Shown: in pieces, positions 25,435-33,202 of the stretch
How the letters are laid out: each line of letters begins with the position of its first letter
Position numbering within the stretch: the first letter of the stretch is position 1
Source of the DNA: Demequina sp. NBRC 110054
GTDB lineage: Bacteria; Actinomycetota; Actinomycetes; Actinomycetales; Demequinaceae
Length of the DNA: 64,000 bases
Reading direction: 5' to 3'
Assembly (NCBI RefSeq): GCF_002090115.1
Contig: NZ_BBRK01000006.1
Coordinates: 496,001-560,000 of the forward strand
The notes under the pieces: generated by a model
What the model was told of the DNA's origin: nothing
The model's database searches: none
Seen by the model: only the letters and a program-made list of their open reading frames with translations
Translations under genes and position numbers: made by a program

Positions 25435-26657
25435 GAGGCCTCCCCGTACACGCGGTAGGCCTCGTCGACGCCGCCGCCCGCGGGAAGGCCGAAGCCCTCG
25501 CGGCGAAGCACCGCCTCGAGCGCGGCGAGCGTGGTGAGGACCGCGTCCTGGCGCGCGTTGTAGCCCATGGTGCCAATCCTCCACACCTTGCCCGCGAGCG
25601 GCCCGAACGACGTGCCGATCTCGATCCCGAAGTCCTCGAGCATGCGCGTGCGCACGGCCTCGCCGTGCACGCCCTCGGGGATGACGACGCCGACGACGTT
25701 GGTCATCTTGTGCGCGGTGTCACCGAAGACCTCGAGGCCGAGGCCGCGCACGCCCTCCATCATCGCGCGGCCGTGGAGCGCATGCCTGGCCTGGAAGTTG
25801 CCGAGCCCCTCCTCGAGGACGATGCGGGCCGCCTCGCGTGCCGCGTACAGCATGGTCGTGGCCTCGGTGTGGTGGTTGAGCCTGCGCTCGGACCAGTAGT
25901 CGAAGACCATCGACATGTCGAAGTAGTTCGAGCGGATCGGGTGCGCCGCGACCTCGTCGCCCTCGGCGCGGATGCCGGCCTCGATGCTCTTGCGGGAGTT
26001 GATGACGCCCTCGGCCCGCGGCGAGAAGGTCGCGGGCGCGGACCCGGAGGGACCGCCCAGGCACTTCTGCAGCCCGCCGGTCGCGATGTCGACGCCCCAC
26101 TCGTCGGTGAGGAACTCGTTGCCGCCGATCGAGGCGGTGACGTCCGCGTACAGCAGCGCGCCGTAGCGCGCGCACAGCTCGCCGAACCCATCGAACGGTT
26201 GCGCGACCGTGGTCGAGGTGTCGCCGTGGACCACCGCGAGGAGCTTGGGCTGGACCTTCGCCATGGCGTCCGCGATGAGCTCGTAGGGCGCGACCTGGCC
26301 CCACGGCACCTCGACCGTGTGCACCTCCGCGCCGCAGCGCTGGGCGATCTCGACGAGCAGGTGGCCGAAGCGGCCCATGACCGGCACGAGCACCTTGTCG
26401 CCGGGCTCGAGCACCGAGACGAGCGCCGCCTCGATCGCGCCACGCGCGGTCGAGTCGACGAGCAGGGTCTGCCGGTTGGCCGTGACGAAGACGCGGCGAT
26501 ACAGGTCCATGACCTCGTTCATCGCGTGGGTCATGAACGGGTCGTACTGCCCGACCAGCGGCGCGGACATCGCGCGCAGCACGCGCGGGTCGGCGTTGAT
26601 CGGGCCAGGGCCCATGAGCAGGCGTGACGGCGGATTCAGCGGCCCCGGAAGAGTCAT
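25431..26657 (-). CDS. pucG: Class V aminotransferase, PucG-like (ureidoglycine-glyoxylate aminotransferase)
   Basis: 408 residues, PLP fold-type I. It begins RLLMGPGPINADPRVL, typical for alanine/serine-glyoxylate and ureidoglycine-glyoxylate aminotransferases. The PLP Lys lies in TGGLQKCLGGPSG (about 203) and the C-terminal GTMGY block is present. PucG converts ureidoglycine plus glyoxylate into oxalurate plus glycine. ATG 26657 with GGAG five bases upstream. It is coupled to allC, whose product is ureidoglycine. A serine/alanine-glyoxylate activity is the alternative, but the neighbours favour PucG. Confidence 0.87.
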   Translation of the reverse strand: MTLPGPLNPPSRLLMGPGPINADPRVLRAMSAPLVGQYDPFMTHAMNEVMDLYRRVFVTANRQTLLVDSTARGAIEAALVSVLEPGDKVLVPVMGRFGHLLVEIAQRCGAEVHTVEVPWGQVAPYELIADAMAKVQPKLLAVVHGDTSTTVAQPFDGFGELCARYGALLYADVTASIGGNEFLTDEWGVDIATGGLQKCLGGPSGSAPATFSPRAEGVINSRKSIEAGIRAEGDEVAAHPIRSNYFDMSMVFDYWSERRLNHHTEATTMLYAAREAARIVLEEGLGNFQARHALHGRAMMEGVRGLGLEVFGDTAHKMTNVVGVVIPEGVHGEAVRTRMLEDFGIEIGTSFGPLAGKVWRIGTMGYNARQDAVLTTLAALEAVLRREGFGLPAGGGVDEAYRVYGEAS

Positions 26658-26735
26658 GGCTTCTCCAGAAATGTTGATGAGACCTACACAGTCTGGCGGA
26701 TCGCGCGTTTCATGGGGATTTCGACGGCCGGAGGC

Positions 26736-28313
26736 CTACCCCTGCTGGTCGTGGAGCAGCTCGCGCTCCCACGTGAGCGCCGTCTCGATGAGCGCCAGGT
26801 CCGACCCCTTGGGGCCGATCAGGCTCAACCCCACGGGCCCCTCCGAGGTGCGCATCCACGGCACCGTGAGCGCCGGACGGCCCGTGAGGCCCGCGATCGC
26901 GGTCATGGACAGCGTCGCCTCTCGGACCCCCTGGAGGTACTCGATCGACGCGTCGAGGCTCGGCGCCGCGGACGGCGAGGTCGGCAGCAGCAGGATCGCG
27001 TTGCCGAGCGCATCGTCGATCTCCTTGGCGAGCTCGGCGACGTCGATCAGCGCCTCGGCCTCCTGCTCCTTGCCCACCGAGGACGCGTACTCGAAGCGCT
27101 CGAAGATGTCCTGACCGAGCGCGCCGGGGTGCTTCTCGACCCAGGCGCCGTCCGAGCGCCAGGCCTCGGCCGACTGCGTCACCCTGAACCCGGCGTAGAG
27201 GCGGCTCACATCGGGCAGGTCGACCGGCCTGAGATCGACGTGCACCTCGAGCCACTGGAGCAGCTGGATGAAGATCTGCCGCACCTCGGGCTGCGCGAGC
27301 ACGGTGGCGCTCGGGGACGCAAGCACGACGTCGTCCAGCGTGACCTCCGGCTCGCCGGAGAACGAGGCCTTCGCGGCCGCGAGCAGGGTCTCGCCGTCGC
27401 GCGTCATCCACCCGACGGTGTCGTAGCGCGGCGCGAGCGGCACCACCTCCTCGAGGCTCACGGCGCCGTGCGTCGTCCTGAGACCCCACAGCCCCTGGTA
27501 GGAGGCGGGGATGCGGATCGAGCCCGCTGTGTCGGTGCCCAGGCCGATGCTCGCCTGACCCAGCGCGACCGCCGAGGCGGGGCCCGACGACGAGCCTCCG
27601 GGGACCGCGCCCTGCACGGCGCCGTTGGGCGGGGTGCCGTAGTCGGGGTTGAGGCCCGCGATCGAGTACGCGAACTGGTCCGTCTGGGCGATTCCGACGA
27701 CGTCGGCGCCCGCGTCGAGCAGCGACTGCACCGCGGGCGCGTTGAGCTCCTTCGGCTCCGACTCCTCGAGATAGGCACGCACGCCTGCGCCCACGCGCTG
27801 GCCGAGCACCGAGAACAGGTCCTTCACTGCGACCGTCTCACCCGCGAGCGGCCCCTCGGACCTGCCCTCGAGCAGCGGGGCGCCGACGACGCGCCAGATC
27901 CGGGTGTCGATCGCGGCGGGCGTCGAGGACACGTGGGCGACCGCGATGCGCCATCCACCGCCGGGCCCGCCGACCGCGTCGGCCGAGTAGCGCCACAGCT
28001 GGGTCACGAGGCCGCGACCGCCCGCGACGGGGGCGTTGACCGAGACCGCGAGCCAGTCGTCGCCGGCAGGGGTCAGGCGCAGCTCCACGAGGCGGCGCGC
28101 GCCCGCGCCGCCGCGCTTGGCGCGGAACGAGGCGATCGCGTCGTGGCCGATGAGCAGGCCGGCGCCGTCGCCGCGGAGTGTCTCGTCCCCTGGCTCGAAG
28201 AACGCCGCGAGCGCGTCGAGATCGTCCGCCGCGAGCACCTGCTCGTACGCGTGGATCGCCTCGATCAGCCCGTCAGGGGCCATCGCCCCCGCGGCCACGT
28301 GGATGTTCGTCAT
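26736..28313 (-). CDS. AtzH-like (DUF3225) domain fused to an amidase-signature domain
   Basis: 525 residues. An NTF2-like AtzH/HpxZ domain covers about 10-135 (HAYEQVLAADDLDALAAFFE onward). The amidase-signature domain follows: catalytic Lys 164 (VAVKDLF), cis-Ser in GGSSSG at 238-243 and nucleophile Ser 264 in GTDTAGSIR. In Klebsiella hpxXYZ and in atrazine genes the DUF3225 protein and the amidase are separate, so this is a natural fusion of that pair. ATG 28313 overlaps the formamidase stop. Seventy-eight bases later pucG begins. Hydrolysis of oxalurate or a related ureide is the leading inference. Confidence 0.82.
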   Translation of the reverse strand: MTNIHVAAGAMAPDGLIEAIHAYEQVLAADDLDALAAFFEPGDETLRGDGAGLLIGHDAIASFRAKRGGAGARRLVELRLTPAGDDWLAVSVNAPVAGGRGLVTQLWRYSADAVGGPGGGWRIAVAHVSSTPAAIDTRIWRVVGAPLLEGRSEGPLAGETVAVKDLFSVLGQRVGAGVRAYLEESEPKELNAPAVQSLLDAGADVVGIAQTDQFAYSIAGLNPDYGTPPNGAVQGAVPGGSSSGPASAVALGQASIGLGTDTAGSIRIPASYQGLWGLRTTHGAVSLEEVVPLAPRYDTVGWMTRDGETLLAAAKASFSGEPEVTLDDVVLASPSATVLAQPEVRQIFIQLLQWLEVHVDLRPVDLPDVSRLYAGFRVTQSAEAWRSDGAWVEKHPGALGQDIFERFEYASSVGKEQEAEALIDVAELAKEIDDALGNAILLLPTSPSAAPSLDASIEYLQGVREATLSMTAIAGLTGRPALTVPWMRTSEGPVGLSLIGPKGSDLALIETALTWERELLHDQQG

Positions 28314-29428
28314 GCCTCGCTCCAAACCGGCGCCCCCGGCGCCTCGAAGTCTTCCTTGCGGATCATCGCGTGCGCCCCGCACACGAGATCGACCACCTGG
28401 GAGATGCGCAGGTCCGTCGCCGCGGACAGGTAGGCATAGGCCAGGTGGGACTCCATGCCGTACCGGGCCGCGAGGATCGCGATCGCCGCGCGAGTGGCCT
28501 TGCGCACCGCCTCGTCGAGGTCGGCGTCGATCCCCGTGGGCATCAGATGCGTCGCCGTCTCTCCGAGCGGCCCGATGAGGTCGCCGAACGCGCGAGCCGC
28601 CTCGGCGGCCGGGATCAGGTCGAGCCTGATGCGCACCCGCAGGGACGCCTCGAGCGCGGTCAGCGCGACCTCGCCGTCGCCCTGCGCGAAGTGCGGGTCG
28701 CCCACGTACGCGAGGGCACCCGGCACCTGGACGGGGAGGAACAGCGTCGAACCGACGACGAGCTCCTTGATGTCGATGTTGCCGCCGTGCGAGCCGGGCG
28801 GGACCGAGTGGGCGCGCTCCGCGGTATCGGTCGCGACGCCCATGATCCCCAAGAACGGCGCGAGCGGGAAGGCGACGTCGCGCGGGCCACCCTCGCGGCG
28901 CGGCAACCAGCCCTTCCACACGCCGTCCTGGTCCGGCGCGATCGGCGCGAACACGGAGACGGCGTCGGCGCCGCCCGCGGGCATCTCTCCGGGCAGCGCG
29001 CCCCGGCCGTGGCGATTGGAGACGACGCCGTAGGGCACGCGCGGCGTCGCGTCGAGCAGGGTCATCGCGAGCACATCGCCCAGGCGCGCGCCCTCCACCG
29101 CGATCGGGCCGGTGACGACGTGGGGGCCATCGGCGCCGGGGTCGCGGCGCGAGGAGGTGGACAGGGCCGCGGCCTCGGCGAGCACCCTGTCCTCGGGCAC
29201 ACCGTGGGAGGAGAAGAAGCCGGCGGCGTCGGATCCCTGATCCGGCAGCAGGCCCTCGTGGCTCAGTGTGTCGACCACGACCTCGGCGCCCGAGTCCACC
29301 GTGAGGACCGGCGCATCGTCCCTGCACGGAAGGCGACCCCAGAACACGGCTTCGGGATCCGCGGGCAGGTACGGGAGACCGTCGGGGATGCTCTCCCCCG
29401 ACCTCAGAATCCCTGCGTACTCGCCCAC
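28310..29428 (-). CDS. Acetamidase/formamidase family protein
   Basis: 372 residues of the FmdA/AmdA family. It shows the family's TLSHEG, VVTGPIAVEGARLGD (about 108), NIDIKELVVGS, and GDPHFAQGDGE (about 245) motifs, the last with metal-binding His/Asp. Such enzymes release ammonia from formamide or short amides. GTG 29428. Its stop overlaps the start of the AtzH-amidase gene, so the two hydrolases are made together and may act in sequence on a ureide-derived amide such as oxamate or formamide. It diverges from a DUF1275 membrane protein. Confidence 0.88.
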   Translation of the reverse strand: MGEYAGILRSGESIPDGLPYLPADPEAVFWGRLPCRDDAPVLTVDSGAEVVVDTLSHEGLLPDQGSDAAGFFSSHGVPEDRVLAEAAALSTSSRRDPGADGPHVVTGPIAVEGARLGDVLAMTLLDATPRVPYGVVSNRHGRGALPGEMPAGGADAVSVFAPIAPDQDGVWKGWLPRREGGPRDVAFPLAPFLGIMGVATDTAERAHSVPPGSHGGNIDIKELVVGSTLFLPVQVPGALAYVGDPHFAQGDGEVALTALEASLRVRIRLDLIPAAEAARAFGDLIGPLGETATHLMPTGIDADLDEAVRKATRAAIAILAARYGMESHLAYAYLSAATDLRISQVVDLVCGAHAMIRKEDFEAPGAPVWSEA

Positions 29429-29579
29429 GTGACCCCCTCCGCCGCACAGGGCGCCCTCGTGCGGGCCGGAGCGCCCGCACCACGTCGTGTCCTACCCTGG
29501 CGCTACGAGACTACCGCCGACGCGCGACCCTGGCCCCGAGGGGCGACACGGCGCGCGCCCGTCCCCACCAGGAGGAACC

Positions 29580-30293
29580 GTGCTGACCCGGATGCGCGCC
29601 AACCCAGACCACAGCTACCTCGGGCTCATGCTCGCGCTCACGTTCTCCACGGGGATCATCGACGCGGTCGGATACCTCGGCCTGGACCGCGTGTTCACGG
29701 GCAACATGACCGGCAACGTCGTGATCCTCGGCATGGGTCTCGCGGGCGGCAACGACCTGCCCGTCGAGGGCCCGCTGGTCGCGCTCGCGGCGTTCATGGC
29801 CGGGGCCGCGATCGGCGGTCGCGTGCTGCGCGGCGCGCGCAAGGGCTGGACCGGGAAGCACACCGCGCTGTTCGGCGGCGTCGCCGCGGTACTGATCGCG
29901 GGCGTGGTCGTCGCGATGACCGTGACGATCGAGCAGGGCACGATCGCCGCGTACGCCGCCACCGCGTCGCTCGGCCTCGCGATGGGATGCCAGGCGGCGA
30001 CCGCCCGGCACATCGCAGTCAAGGACGTGACGACGGTCGTCGTGACCTCGACCATCACGGGCCTCGCCTCGGACTCGGTGCTCGGCAAGGGCGGCGGCCA
30101 GCCGTGGGCGCGCCGCGCGGGCGCGATCGTCCTCATCGGCGCGGGCGCGCTGACCGGCGCGCTGCTGCTCAAGGTCGACTTCTCGGCGGGTCTGATCCTG
30201 TCGGCGCTCATCACGGTCGTCGTCCTGGTGCTGGGCCACATCACGCGTCCGATGGGCCACCGCATGCCGTACGACGGCGCGATCAGCCAGTAA
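29580..30293 (+). CDS. DUF1275 (YoaK) family membrane protein
   Basis: 237 residues with six to seven hydrophobic helices. The family hallmark is the first-helix stretch GIIDAVGYLGLDRVFTGNMTGN (positions about 21-42). Also typical is LGLAMGCQAATARH in the middle. The function of the family is not established; a transporter-like role has been suggested for some. GTG 29580 with AGGAGG upstream is the start. Divergent from the formamidase/amidase operon, it could move the ureide or amide substrate, but this is inference only. Confidence 0.82.
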   Translation: MLTRMRANPDHSYLGLMLALTFSTGIIDAVGYLGLDRVFTGNMTGNVVILGMGLAGGNDLPVEGPLVALAAFMAGAAIGGRVLRGARKGWTGKHTALFGGVAAVLIAGVVVAMTVTIEQGTIAAYAATASLGLAMGCQAATARHIAVKDVTTVVVTSTITGLASDSVLGKGGGQPWARRAGAIVLIGAGALTGALLLKVDFSAGLILSALITVVVLVLGHITRPMGHRMPYDGAISQ

Positions 30294-30329
30294 CCGCTCC
30301 GCGCTGTCGGGCGGTGCGACACACCTCCC

Positions 30330-30426
30330 GACAGTTCGAACCACTCCCACCTGCGACACTCCGGCGACACGCCGCGGTGCGCCTCGACGCGCTCGTGTGT
30401 CGCGACTCAGATTGGTTCAAAGTGTC
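30330..30426. repeat. Palindromic intergenic element (copy B, diverged)
   Basis: The left part starting GACAGTTCGAACCAC and the right part ATTGGTTCAAAGTGTC correspond to the arms of the element at 19041-19135 with several changes, and the 97-bp length fits. Its pairing is much weaker than in copy A. It lies downstream of the DUF1275 gene and runs directly into a tandem array built from its own right arm. Confidence 0.7.
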
Positions 30427-30516
30427 CGCGACGGCTTGGCCCAAAGTGTGAGCGGCGGTTTGGCCCAAAGTGTGAGCGGCGGTTTGGCCCAAAGTGTGAG
30501 CGGCGGTTTGGCTCAA
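30421..30516. repeat. 24-bp tandem repeat array, four units
   Basis: Units start at 30421, 30445, 30469 and 30493. Units 2 and 3 are identical; unit 4 differs at one base and unit 1 at four; a partial fifth unit follows at 30517. Each unit contains TTGGCCCAAAGTGTGAGCGG (or close) and resembles the end of the palindromic element just before it. The array is intergenic, 80 bp ahead of the first HAIR element of hsp20. Confidence 0.92.
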
Positions 30517-30596
30517 AGTGTCCGCGGCGACGCGCGATCGCACGGGGACGATGCTCCGCTCACCTAATCTACCAGGCCTTACTATCAATCTCTCGC

Positions 30597-30652
30597 CTTG
30601 AGCGAACATGACTCAACTTTGACTTGAGTCGAGGCCGCTCAAGTCTTATAGT
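30597..30652 (+). promoter_or_regulatory. Hsp20 promoter with two HAIR (HspR) elements
   Basis: HAIR consensus is CTTGAGT-N7-ACTCAAG. Site 1 (30597-30617) is CTTGAGC-N7-ACTCAAC and site 2 (30623-30643) is CTTGAGT-N7-GCTCAAG. A sigma70-type promoter, TTGAGT (30624-30629), 17-bp spacer, TATAGT (30647-30652), coincides with site 2. Binding of HspR would block polymerase directly, so expression should rise on heat or protein-folding stress. Confidence 0.88.
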
Positions 30653-30765
30653 GAGGGTGAGCGACGGACCCGCGGGGGCCACCAACAGGGGCCGGCCGAC
30701 CGGGTCCGCCGCCACCGTCGGGAAGGACCCGACGCACACAGACGACTCACAGGAGGTTGAGGACC

Positions 30766-31215
30766 ATGGCACGAGAGGTGATGCGCAAGGCGGCTCCGGC
30801 CACCGCGACGAAGGTGTGGCAGGACGACATGGATCGCATGCTCCGGCAGTTCTTCGGCGACGCTGACGCCTCGCTCGCGGGCGCATTCTCGCCTGCCCTG
30901 GACGTCAAGGAGACCGACGACGGCTTCACGCTTCACGTCGAGCTCCCGGGCGTCAAGGCCGAGGACGTCGAGGTCTCGCTCGAGGACAACGTGCTCACCG
31001 TCGCTGGCGAGCGCAACTTCTACGACGAGACCGAGGGAGAGGGCTACCGCCGCATCGAGCGTCGGTTCGGTAAGTTCCACCGCGCGGTTCGCCTGCCCGA
31101 CAGGGTCAGCCCGGACAAGGTCGAGGCCACCTACACGGACGGCATCCTCACGGTGAACGTCCCGAAGGCCGAGGAGGCCAAGCCCCGCAAGATCACCGTC
31201 GCCAAGGGCGCGTAA
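30766..31215 (+). CDS. Small heat-shock protein, Hsp20 family
   Basis: 149 residues with an alpha-crystallin domain at about 42-140. Seen are the strand LDVKETDDGFTLHVELPGVKAEDVEV, the RRFGKFHRAVRLPDRV segment and the GILTVNVPK signature. It is a holdase chaperone that forms cytosolic oligomers and protects unfolded proteins. ATG 30766 has AGGAGG nine bases upstream; a TTG at 30757 lies inside that site region and is rejected. Monocistronic: two HAIR elements and a clear promoter upstream, hairpin terminator downstream at 31317. Confidence 0.95.
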   Translation: MAREVMRKAAPATATKVWQDDMDRMLRQFFGDADASLAGAFSPALDVKETDDGFTLHVELPGVKAEDVEVSLEDNVLTVAGERNFYDETEGEGYRRIERRFGKFHRAVRLPDRVSPDKVEATYTDGILTVNVPKAEEAKPRKITVAKGA

Positions 31216-31316
31216 GCGGCCTTCGCGACCGTCACGCTCGTCGGAGCCGCCCCCCGGCACCGGCGGGCACCCTCGCCCCGATCCGCTTCACCCCCCGAAG
31301 CGTCGACCGAGGCAGC

Positions 31317-31348
31317 AAGGCCCTCGGGGATCGCACCCCGGGGGCCTT
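31317..31348. terminator. Hairpin terminator after hsp20
   Basis: AAGGCCCTCGGGG (31317-31329) pairs with CCCCGGGGGCCTT (31336-31348) with one G-T pair. It is in the gap between hsp20 and the convergent beta-helix gene. Confidence 0.75.
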
Positions 31349-31372
31349 TGCGTGCCCGGGCGCATGCCGCGT

Positions 31373-31951
31373 TCAGCCGGAGTCGGGCCGGTGCAGCTCG
31401 CTCTGGTCGCGCATGATCTGGCGCGTCGGCGTGCCGCGCTCGACCCCGTAGACCGTGCCCGGGAAGTCGAGCTCGCGCTGCACGCGCCAGATCTCGTCGT
31501 GCCGGTCGGGAGGCAGGACCAGGGCGGGATGACCGACGGCCACCCAGTGGATCGGCACCATGGTGCCGGCCTCGAGCATCGTGTTGACCTGGACGACGCC
31601 GCCGATGCGGATCTCGCACCCCTCCCCCACGCGCGCTCCGGGGAATACCGACGCGCCGGTCGCGACGAAGGATCCGCTCCCGATCGTCGCGCCTGAGACG
31701 TGCGCGTGCGGACCGACCATGACGGCGTCGCCGATCCTGCACGCGTGCCCCGCGCGGGACTTCACCACGGCGTTCTCCAGGACGATGCTGTCCTCGCCGA
31801 TCGTGACCGGACCCTGTTCCCCGCTCACGACGGCGCCGTGCAGGATCCGCACGCCGGGGCCGAGCGTCACGTCTCCGCTCACGACCGCCGACGCGGCGAC
31901 CGAGGCCGTCGGGTCGATCTGCGGGCTCGTCCCACCGTGGTCGAGGATCAT
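31373..31951 (-). CDS. Left-handed beta-helix protein, gamma-carbonic-anhydrase-like
   Basis: 192 residues built of hexapeptide repeats of the [LIV]-G-x-x pattern from about residue 15 to 130, then a C-terminal helix. Three His residues (in SRAGHACRIG and VGPHAHVSG, about 68-85) are where gamma-class carbonic anhydrases bind metal. The absence of the usual active-site context in one strand means acyltransferase-like or scaffold roles stay possible. ATG 31951. Convergent with hsp20; no functional link to neighbours is evident. Confidence 0.75.
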   Translation of the reverse strand: MILDHGGTSPQIDPTASVAASAVVSGDVTLGPGVRILHGAVVSGEQGPVTIGEDSIVLENAVVKSRAGHACRIGDAVMVGPHAHVSGATIGSGSFVATGASVFPGARVGEGCEIRIGGVVQVNTMLEAGTMVPIHWVAVGHPALVLPPDRHDEIWRVQRELDFPGTVYGVERGTPTRQIMRDQSELHRPDSG

Positions 31952-32047
31952 CGTCAGCCTCCCTGGTCAGGCACTGGTCCGAGCCCTTACCGCGGCCACG
32001 GAGACGGCGCGCACGCACCCGTCCCTGTCAGGGTACGACCGGACGCA

Positions 32048-32080
32048 GCGGGGGTCCCGGGCAGCACCCGGAACCCCCGC
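32048..32080 (-). terminator. Hairpin terminator after the SDR gene
   Basis: Arms of 14 nt (32048-32061 and 32067-32080) pair with one mismatch around CAGCA. It lies 15 bp beyond the SDR stop. Confidence 0.7.
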
Positions 32081-32094
32081 CTCGCACCCCCTCG

Positions 32095-33180
32095 TCAGAC
32101 TGCCGACCAGCCCCCGTCGGAGGGCAGGATCACGCCGTTGAGGTTCACCCCGTCGTCAGAGAGCAGGAACGTGATGGATGCCGCGAGCTGATCGGCGGTG
32201 GTGGGCGGAGGCGCGACGACGAGCGCGCCCATCACCCTGTCCTGACCGAGCTCCGAGTCGAAGCGCGCCTCGATGTTCGTGATGACCCCGCCGGGAGCGA
32301 CGGCGTTGACGCGGATGCCGCTCGGGCCGTACATGAACGCGGAGCTCTTGGTGAGGCCGACGACCGCATGCTTGGAGGCCGTGTAGGCGACGCCGGCCGC
32401 AGAACCGCGGAGCCCCGCCTCGGAGGCAATGTTGACGACCGACCCCTTGCCCACCTCGAGCATGAGGGGGAGCACGGCGCGCGTGAGCTTCATGAGACCG
32501 GTGACATTGACCGAGAACACCCGCTCCCACACCTGGTCCGAAACCTCGTGCAGCGGCGTCATGTTGTCCATGATCCCCGCGACGTTCGCGAGCGCGTCGA
32601 CCTTGCCGCCGGCCGCCTCGAGCACGCGGGCGATGTCCTCGTCCTTCGTGACGTCGGCCGTGACGACGGTGACGTCGCTGCCGTCGAGCTCCTTGGCGAG
32701 GCTCTCGAGACGCTCGGCGGAGATGTCGAGTGCGATCACCCGTCCGCCCTCGCGGGCGACGCGGGACGCGGTCGCGCGGCCGATGCCGGATCCCGCGCCG
32801 GTGACGACCACGGTCTGTCCCGTGAACCGTCCCTCGGTGATCCTCTCCTTCCATTCGGGCAGCTCGTCCGCGCCGTCGGTGAGCGTCGATACATCGTCGG
32901 GGGTGACGGGCTCGCTCCCCTCGACTGCCTGCTCGGGCGAGCCACCCTCGGCGGCTGCGGCCTCGGCCCTCTCGATCAGCATGTCGAGCGTCTCCTGAGT
33001 GAAACGCCCACCGGAGATCTTGATGAGCTTGTTCATGGAGAAGCGCTTGACCGGCGCCATCGCCTTCTCGCTCTGACCTGACTCCGCGAGCATCTGCCGG
33101 ATCACGGGGCCGCCGTAGGGGTCCTTGAACCAGTCGGCGATCTTGGTGTCGCCTGTGAGGTGGGTGTGCGTGGTGGACAT
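32095..33180 (-). CDS. Short-chain dehydrogenase with an unusual N-terminal extension
   Basis: 361 residues. The classical SDR part runs from about 117 to the end: TGAGSGIGRAT for cofactor, NVAGIMD, catalytic Ser in NIASEAG and YTASK (Tyr-x3-Lys). Ahead of it are about 115 residues not found in normal SDRs: a DWFKDPYGG start, a basic PVKRFSMNKLIKISGGRF stretch and a helical acidic linker. I do not recognise this domain. ATG 33180. Twenty-two bases downstream of the FAD dehydrogenase on the same strand, so the pair is an operon, likely oxidising an alcohol or steroid-like compound. Confidence 0.85.
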   Translation of the reverse strand: MSTTHTHLTGDTKIADWFKDPYGGPVIRQMLAESGQSEKAMAPVKRFSMNKLIKISGGRFTQETLDMLIERAEAAAAEGGSPEQAVEGSEPVTPDDVSTLTDGADELPEWKERITEGRFTGQTVVVTGAGSGIGRATASRVAREGGRVIALDISAERLESLAKELDGSDVTVVTADVTKDEDIARVLEAAGGKVDALANVAGIMDNMTPLHEVSDQVWERVFSVNVTGLMKLTRAVLPLMLEVGKGSVVNIASEAGLRGSAAGVAYTASKHAVVGLTKSSAFMYGPSGIRVNAVAPGGVITNIEARFDSELGQDRVMGALVVAPPPTTADQLAASITFLLSDDGVNLNGVILPSDGGWSAV

Positions 33181-33202
33181 GGGGACTCGTCCTTTCGGTT
33201 GG

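Noticed and set aside
30283..30609. Minus-strand open frame with repeating HTLGQTAA units
   Set aside because: It is the translation of the 24-bp tandem array (a multiple of three) and covers the HAIR elements, so it is not likely a gene.
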